64,000 bases of DNA from Streptomyces bauhiniae (GTDB lineage Bacteria; Actinomycetota; Actinomycetes; Streptomycetales; Streptomycetaceae). Both the position numbers and the translations under genes were made by a program. The notes beneath the pieces were generated by a model that was given only the letters and a program-made list of their open reading frames with translations, was not told where the DNA came from and searched no databases. Positions 59,615-64,000 of this stretch are shown here, piece by piece (positions within the stretch are counted from its first letter, which is position 1; each line of letters begins with the position of its first letter). Where the stretch lies: contig NZ_SRRT01000006.1 of the NCBI RefSeq assembly GCF_004784475.1, positions 372,001 through 436,000 on the forward strand, written 5' to 3'.

Positions 59615-60385
59615 CTATCGGGGCTCCGGCGGGCGCTGGCGCGGCATGTTGGGCCGCGTGCCGCCCGGCGGGGGGAAGTGCCGGGGCGCGGGAGCCGTGG
59701 GGTCCGGCCGCTGGGCGGACGGGGCGGTGTGGACCGACAGCGGGGGGCGGCCCGTACGGAACTCCAGCAGCCAGTCCGTGGTCTCGGTACGGACCACCTC
59801 CGCCACGTCCTCCGAGAAGCGGCGCAGGATGCCCAGGCAGCGGTCCACCGCCTCGGCCGCCGTGCCTTCGGCGGGACCCAGCACCTCCCGCGCGCTCTCG
59901 GCCGCCCAGTCGAACTGGAGGGTCCGCAGACGCCGGTCGATCGCCTGGGCCGCGGCCATGTCCCGCAGCCAGCCCGAGGTGAGACCGAAGCCGCGGTCGA
60001 CACCGGCACAGGCCGCCGCCAGCAGCAGCGCCAGGCAGCCCCAGGGGGCACAGCCGGACACCGCGCCGGTCGTGTCCAGCAGGGGGAGCGCCGCGCCGAC
60101 GACCAGCCCGGCCGCCGTACCGCCGCGCAGGGCGCGAGCCGCACGGCGGCGCCAGAGCCGGTCCGCGAGGTACCAGTCCGCCGTGCGCAGCGCCCCCCCC
60201 TCCACCCACCGGTACAACTCGTCCAGGCGCTGCGCGGGCTCCCCCCAGTCACCGAGCGGCAGGGTCCGCCCGGCGGGATCGCCCGGCCGGGGCCCGTCCG
60301 GGCCCGCGTCCGGTCCGTCCTGCGGCGGACCCTCGGGCTGCATCTCCGGCTGGCCCACCCGGCCCTCCCTACTGGACATGAACAT
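59615..60385 (-). CDS. SLATT-domain-like membrane protein
   Basis: A 256-residue protein. After a Pro/Gly-rich N-terminus, '[36 protein letters not shown]' leads into two hydrophobic helices (about 89-104 and 113-128), then a long helical part ('[17 protein letters not shown]') and a Pro-rich tail. This is the SLATT two-helix layout. SLATT proteins in defence islands are pore-forming effectors, but this one sits beside YbaB-recR in the core genome and may be housekeeping. The start is uncertain (60385 or 60379). Confidence 0.72.
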   Translation of the reverse strand: MFMSSREGRVGQPEMQPEGPPQDGPDAGPDGPRPGDPAGRTLPLGDWGEPAQRLDELYRWVEGGALRTADWYLADRLWRRRAARALRGGTAAGLVVGAALPLLDTTGAVSGCAPWGCLALLLAAACAGVDRGFGLTSGWLRDMAAAQAIDRRLRTLQFDWAAESAREVLGPAEGTAAEAVDRCLGILRRFSEDVAEVVRTETTDWLLEFRTGRPPLSVHTAPSAQRPDPTAPAPRHFPPPGGTRPNMPRQRPPEPR

Positions 60386-60620
60386 CTGTCGCGCGGCCGG
60401 GGGACACCCCGGGGCGGCGCGGGATGTCCTTCCTACCGCTCAATGGGTGGCGGGGAGCCGCGTTCGCGGGGTGGTACGCCCGGAAGAGGGGGTTGATCAG
60501 GTAGGGGGCCGGAGGCGGGCTCACCCGAAAGAGTGGCAGCGCGAGGGCCGCGTGGACCACGTAGGCTCGTGCCGAGCAGAGAAGCGGCCCGACAAGCAGC
60601 AGACAGACAGGAGACACCCC

Positions 60621-60962
60621 GTGATTCCCGGTGGCGGCCAGCCGAACATGCAGCAGTTGCTCCAGCAGGCCCAGAAGATGCAAGCGGACCTCGCGCGGGC
60701 CCAGGAGGAGCTGGCGAACACGGAGGTCGAGGGCCAGGCGGGCGGCGGTCTGGTCAAGGCGACCGTGACCGGCTCCGGCGACCTGCGCGCGCTGAAGATC
60801 GACCCCAAGGCCGTCGACCCGGAGGACACCGAGACCCTCGCGGACCTCGTCGTCGCGGCCGTACAGGCGGCGAACGAGAACGCGCAGGCCCTCCAGCAGC
60901 AGAAGCTCGGCCCGCTGGCCGAGGGACTCGGCGGCGGCGGCATCCCCGGTCTGCCCTTCTGA
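60621..60962 (+). CDS. YbaB/EbfC nucleoid-associated protein
   Basis: A 113-residue DNA-binding protein. '[29 protein letters not shown]' in outline is the long first helix of YbaB, followed by '[24 protein letters not shown]'. The GTG start follows AGGAGA. It lies 52 bp upstream of recR, the arrangement found in most bacteria, and may help RecR-dependent repair. Confidence 0.95.
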   Translation: MIPGGGQPNMQQLLQQAQKMQADLARAQEELANTEVEGQAGGGLVKATVTGSGDLRALKIDPKAVDPEDTETLADLVVAAVQAANENAQALQQQKLGPLAEGLGGGGIPGLPF

Positions 60963-61014
60963 CGCCGGGGCAACTACCGTACGTACCGCAAGGTCTTGAA
61001 GGAAAGGCAGTCCG

Positions 61015-61614
61015 TTGTACGAAGGCGTGGTCCAGGACCTCATCGACGAGCTGGGGCGGCTCCCCGGCGTCGGTCCCAAGAGCGCGCAGCGGATCGCCTT
61101 CCACGTCCTGCAGGCCGAGCCGACGGACGTCAAGCGGCTCGCGCACGCCCTGCTGGAGGTCAAGGCCAAGGTCCGCTTCTGCGCGACCTGCGGAAACGTG
61201 GCGCAGGAAGAGCTGTGCAACATCTGCCGCGACCCGCGCCGCGACCCCTCGGTCATCTGCGTGGTCGAGGAGCCCAAGGACGTCGTGGCCATCGAGCGCA
61301 CCCGTGAGTTCCGGGGCAAGTACCACGTCCTGGGCGGCGCGATCAGCCCGATCGAGGGCGTCGGCCCGGACGACCTGCGGATCAGGGAACTCCTGGCCCG
61401 CCTGGCCGACGGCACCGTCACCGAGCTGATCCTCGCCACCGATCCCAATCTCGAAGGCGAGGCCACGGCGACGTACCTCGCCCGCATGATCAAGCCCATG
61501 GGTCTGAAGGTCACCCGACTGGCCAGCGGCCTCCCGGTCGGCGGGGACCTGGAATACGCGGACGAGGTCACCCTCGGCCGCGCCTTCGAGGGGAGACGAC
61601 TCCTAGATGTCTGA
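61015..61614 (+). CDS. recR: Recombination protein RecR
   Basis: A 199-residue repair protein that acts with RecF and RecO to load RecA at gaps. It contains a helix-hairpin-helix ('[20 protein letters not shown]'), a four-cysteine zinc finger ('CATCGN' and 'CNICRD'), and a Toprim domain ('[15 protein letters not shown]'). The start is a TTG at 61015, giving '[18 protein letters not shown]', the conserved beginning of RecR. Its end overlaps the DUF5063 gene by 8 bp. Confidence 0.97.
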   Translation: MYEGVVQDLIDELGRLPGVGPKSAQRIAFHVLQAEPTDVKRLAHALLEVKAKVRFCATCGNVAQEELCNICRDPRRDPSVICVVEEPKDVVAIERTREFRGKYHVLGGAISPIEGVGPDDLRIRELLARLADGTVTELILATDPNLEGEATATYLARMIKPMGLKVTRLASGLPVGGDLEYADEVTLGRAFEGRRLLDV

Positions 61615-62266
61615 CGCCACGCTGCACGCCACGTCGCAGAACCCGGACGACTTCGCCGTCCAGATCGCCGACCAGATCGAGAGCTTCCTGGTCGCCGTCA
61701 CCGAGGTCGCCAAGGGCGACGAGCCCGGTTCCACCGTGCCCTTCCTGCTGCTGGAGGTCTCCCAGTTGCTGCTGGCCGGCGGCCGCCTCGGCGCGCACGA
61801 GGACTTCCTCCCCGACGAGCGCTACGAGCCCGACCCCGGCCCCGAGCCGGACGCGGACGGCCTGCGCGAGAACCTGGCCCGCCTGCTGGACCCGGTCGAC
61901 GTCTACTCCGAGGTCTTCGACCCGTACGCGCCCCGCACCGCGCCGGTCGCCGCCCGGATCTCCGACGACCTCGCGGACGTCATCACCGACCTGCGGCACG
62001 GCATGGTCCACTACCGGGCCGGCCGCACCGCCGAGGCGCTGTGGTGGTGGCAGTTCTCCTACTTCTCCAACTGGGGCCCCACCGCCTCCGCCGTGCTGCG
62101 CGCCCTGCAGTCCGTCCTCATCCACGTCCGCCTCAACCAGCCCCTGGAGGAGCTGGACGGCCTCGACACCGACCAGGACCTGGGCGACGACGCGCTGGAG
62201 CGGGAGGCCGGACGCGTCATGGCCGAGGAGATCGGCACCCCGCTCGGCATCCGCCAGGTGCGCTAG
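61607..62266 (+). CDS. DUF5063 domain-containing protein
   Basis: A 219-residue acidic protein of DUF5063. '[24 protein letters not shown]', '[20 protein letters not shown]' and '[23 protein letters not shown]' are family blocks. It overlaps recR by 8 bp and is translated with it, so a link to recombination or to the following amino-acid genes is possible. The function is unknown. Confidence 0.88.
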   Translation: MSDATLHATSQNPDDFAVQIADQIESFLVAVTEVAKGDEPGSTVPFLLLEVSQLLLAGGRLGAHEDFLPDERYEPDPGPEPDADGLRENLARLLDPVDVYSEVFDPYAPRTAPVAARISDDLADVITDLRHGMVHYRAGRTAEALWWWQFSYFSNWGPTASAVLRALQSVLIHVRLNQPLEELDGLDTDQDLGDDALEREAGRVMAEEIGTPLGIRQVR

Positions 62267-62423
62267 CGCGCTGCTGTGACGCGGGGCACTTTCCGCGTGG
62301 CCCGCGTGCCGCTGGGCAGGTTCGGGTCCGGGCGGACGACGTCTCACCATGCGGGAGCGCGATGGTGGATTTCGGACGCTCGATAGACTGAGCCGACACA
62401 AACGAACCGAGCGAGGAGCGCAC

Positions 62424-63701
62424 GTGGGCCTTGTCGTGCAGAAGTACGGAGGCTCCTCCGTAGCCGATGCCGAGGGCATCAAGCGCGTCGCCAAGCGGAT
62501 CGTGGAAGCCAAGAAGAACGGCAACCAGGTGGTTGTCGTGGTCTCCGCGATGGGCGACACGACGGACGAGCTGATCGATCTCGCCGAGCAGGTGTCTCCG
62601 ATGCCTGCCGGACGTGAATTCGACATGCTGCTGACCGCCGGAGAGCGTATCTCCATGGCCCTGCTGGCGATGGCGATCAAAAAGCTGGGTCACGAGGCCC
62701 AGTCGTTCACGGGCAGCCAGGCAGGTGTCATCACCGACTCGGTCCACAACAAAGCCCGCATCATCGACGTCACGCCGGGCCGCATCCGCACCGCGCTGGA
62801 CGAGGGCAACATCGCCATCGTCGCCGGTTTCCAGGGTGTGAGCCAGGACAAGAAGGACATCACCACGCTGGGCCGCGGCGGCTCCGACACCACCGCCGTC
62901 GCGCTCGCCGCCGCGCTCGACGCCGAGGTCTGTGAGATCTACACCGACGTGGACGGCGTGTTCACCGCCGACCCGCGCGTGGTGAAGAAGGCCCGGAAGA
63001 TCGACTGGATCTCCTTCGAGGACATGCTGGAGCTGGCCGCGTCCGGCTCCAAGGTGCTGCTCCACCGCTGCGTGGAGTACGCCCGCCGGTACAACATCCC
63101 GATCCATGTGCGCTCCTCCTTCAGCGGGCTGCGCGGCACGTGGGTCAGCAGCGAGCCGATCGAGCAAGGGGTACAGCAGGTGGAGCAGGCCATCATCTCC
63201 GGTGTCGCGCACGACACCTCCGAGGCCAAGATCACCGTCGTCGGCGTGCCGGACAAGCCGGGCGAGGCCGCGGCCATCTTCCGGACCATCGCGGACGCCG
63301 AGATCAACATCGACATGGTCGTGCAGAACGTGTCGGCCGCCTCCACGGGCCTGACCGACATCTCCTTCACCCTGCCGAAGACCGAGGGCCGCAAGGCCAT
63401 CGACGCCCTGGAGCGCAACCGCCCCGGCATCGGCTTCGACTCCCTGCGCTACGACGACCAGATCGGCAAGATCTCCCTGGTCGGCGCGGGTATGAAGACC
63501 AACCCGGGCGTCACGGCCTCCTTCTTCGAGGCGCTCAGCGACGCGGGCGTCAACATCGAGCTGATCTCGACCTCCGAGATCCGCATCTCGGTCGTCACCC
63601 GTGCCGACGAGGTCCCCGAGGCCGTCCGCGCCGTGCACACCGCCTTCGGGCTCGACTCCGACACCGACGAGGCCGTCGTCTACGGGGGCACGGGCCGCTG
63701 A
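62424..63701 (+). CDS. ask: Aspartate kinase, alpha subunit
   Basis: A 425-residue kinase making aspartyl phosphate, the entry to lysine, threonine, methionine and diaminopimelate. '[19 protein letters not shown]' is the kinase signature, '[18 protein letters not shown]' the ATP region, and two ACT domains follow ('[17 protein letters not shown]' and '[19 protein letters not shown]'), indicating feedback control by lysine and threonine. The GTG at 62424 follows CGAGGAG. It overlaps asd by one base (TGATG). Confidence 0.96.
   Translation: MGLVVQKYGGSSVADAEGIKRVAKRIVEAKKNGNQVVVVVSAMGDTTDELIDLAEQVSPMPAGREFDMLLTAGERISMALLAMAIKKLGHEAQSFTGSQAGVITDSVHNKARIIDVTPGRIRTALDEGNIAIVAGFQGVSQDKKDITTLGRGGSDTTAVALAAALDAEVCEIYTDVDGVFTADPRVVKKARKIDWISFEDMLELAASGSKVLLHRCVEYARRYNIPIHVRSSFSGLRGTWVSSEPIEQGVQQVEQAIISGVAHDTSEAKITVVGVPDKPGEAAAIFRTIADAEINIDMVVQNVSAASTGLTDISFTLPKTEGRKAIDALERNRPGIGFDSLRYDDQIGKISLVGAGMKTNPGVTASFFEALSDAGVNIELISTSEIRISVVTRADEVPEAVRAVHTAFGLDSDTDEAVVYGGTGR
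63180..63701 (+). CDS. Aspartate kinase, beta subunit (internal in-frame start)
   Basis: An in-frame GTG at 63180, with AAGGGG about 10 nt upstream, would start a 173-residue product containing only the two ACT domains ('[16 protein letters not shown]'). In corynebacterial and other actinobacterial aspartate kinases the beta subunit arises from just such an internal start. Its use here is inferred. Confidence 0.45.
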   Translation: MEQAIISGVAHDTSEAKITVVGVPDKPGEAAAIFRTIADAEINIDMVVQNVSAASTGLTDISFTLPKTEGRKAIDALERNRPGIGFDSLRYDDQIGKISLVGAGMKTNPGVTASFFEALSDAGVNIELISTSEIRISVVTRADEVPEAVRAVHTAFGLDSDTDEAVVYGGTGR

Positions 63702-64000
63702 TGGCGCGCACCGGTCGCCCGACACTGGCGGTCGTGGGGGCGACCGGAGCCGTAGGAGCGGTGATGCTCCAGATCCTGTCCCAACGGGCGGACATCTGGG
63801 GCGAGATCAGGCTGCTCGCCTCCCCGCGCTCGGCCGGCCGCAAGCTGGCCGTGCGCGGCGAGGAGGTCGAGGTCGCCGCCCTCACCGAGGACGCCTTCGA
63901 CGGCGTCGACGTCGCCATGTTCGACGTACCCGACGAGGTCGCCGCCCGGTGGGCGCCGCTCGCCGCCGCGCGCGGCGCGGTCGTGGTCGACAACTCCGGC
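63701..64000 (+). CDS. asd: Aspartate-semialdehyde dehydrogenase, 5' part
   Basis: The first 100 codons of asd, cut by the window end. '[19 protein letters not shown]' is the NADP-binding motif, and '[21 protein letters not shown]' and '[10 protein letters not shown]' are conserved. The enzyme reduces aspartyl phosphate made by the preceding gene. ATG and the ask stop share one base, so the two are coupled. Confidence 0.95.
   Translation, partial: MARTGRPTLAVVGATGAVGAVMLQILSQRADIWGEIRLLASPRSAGRKLAVRGEEVEVAALTEDAFDGVDVAMFDVPDEVAARWAPLAAARGAVVVDNSG

Noticed and set aside
1-64000. tRNA or rRNA genes
   Set aside because: I saw no T-loop or anticodon-stem pattern and no rRNA-like sequence in any intergenic gap.

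Overview
The window is high-GC DNA with GTG/TTG starts and short intergenic gaps. Gene content and order (clpB, a spermidine synthase-like gene, pyrE, a class II aldolase, DUF3151, kynA-kynU, a CYP107-type P450, purA, YbaB-recR, ask-asd) fit the conserved core of a Streptomyces chromosome. Housekeeping genes form the backbone, with accessory genes inserted between them. I see no rRNA or tRNA gene, CRISPR array, insertion sequence or integrase.

Layout. 0-3.3 kb: two convergent LuxR-type paralogues, a small secreted peptide with four DTRWD repeats, a Rieske-like protein lacking its iron-sulfur ligands, and a PPOX-family enzyme. 3.3-6.1 kb: clpB behind a HAIR-like (HspR) operator. 6.1-8.0 kb: an AAA ATPase/RloB pair of the AbiL type. 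8.1-12 kb: YbjN protein, aminotransferase, a secreted lectin-like protein and a Gly/His/Cys-rich membrane protein, with several long gene-free gaps. 12-20 kb: DUF2617 protein, membrane spermidine synthase-like protein, a repeat-bearing SRPBCC protein, an epimerase, pyrE, fructose-bisphosphate aldolase. 19.5-26.4 kb: an MFS exporter, then a small helical protein and two large NB-ARC/TPR (NLR-like) proteins. The three share a matching 22-residue motif, at the C-terminus of the small protein and at the N-termini of the large ones.

26.6-34 kb: DUF3151, a frameshifted membrane glycosyltransferase, the kynurenine genes (kynA, kynU and an arylformamidase-like hydrolase), a P450, and a methyltransferase without a normal start. 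34-42.6 kb: acetyltransferase, DUF4097 lipoprotein, DUF5959 protein, a 1.4-kb array of degenerate noncoding repeats, an ABC exporter with a divergent MarR-type regulator, a Uma2 protein and a diacylglycerol kinase-like protein. 42.8-46.6 kb: purA and a WhiJ-type XRE/DUF397 cluster. 46.8-60.4 kb: dehydrogenases and regulators, a CPBP protease with a two-component system, a TetR/FAD-monooxygenase pair, a class III aminotransferase and a SLATT-type protein. 60.6-64 kb: YbaB, recR, DUF5063, ask and the start of asd, which runs off the window.

The strongest candidates for something new are the effector/NLR trio (21124-26424), the DTRWD peptide with its flanking regulators (9-2745), and the repeat array at 36650-38069. 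The RloA/RloB pair is a recognisable defence module.
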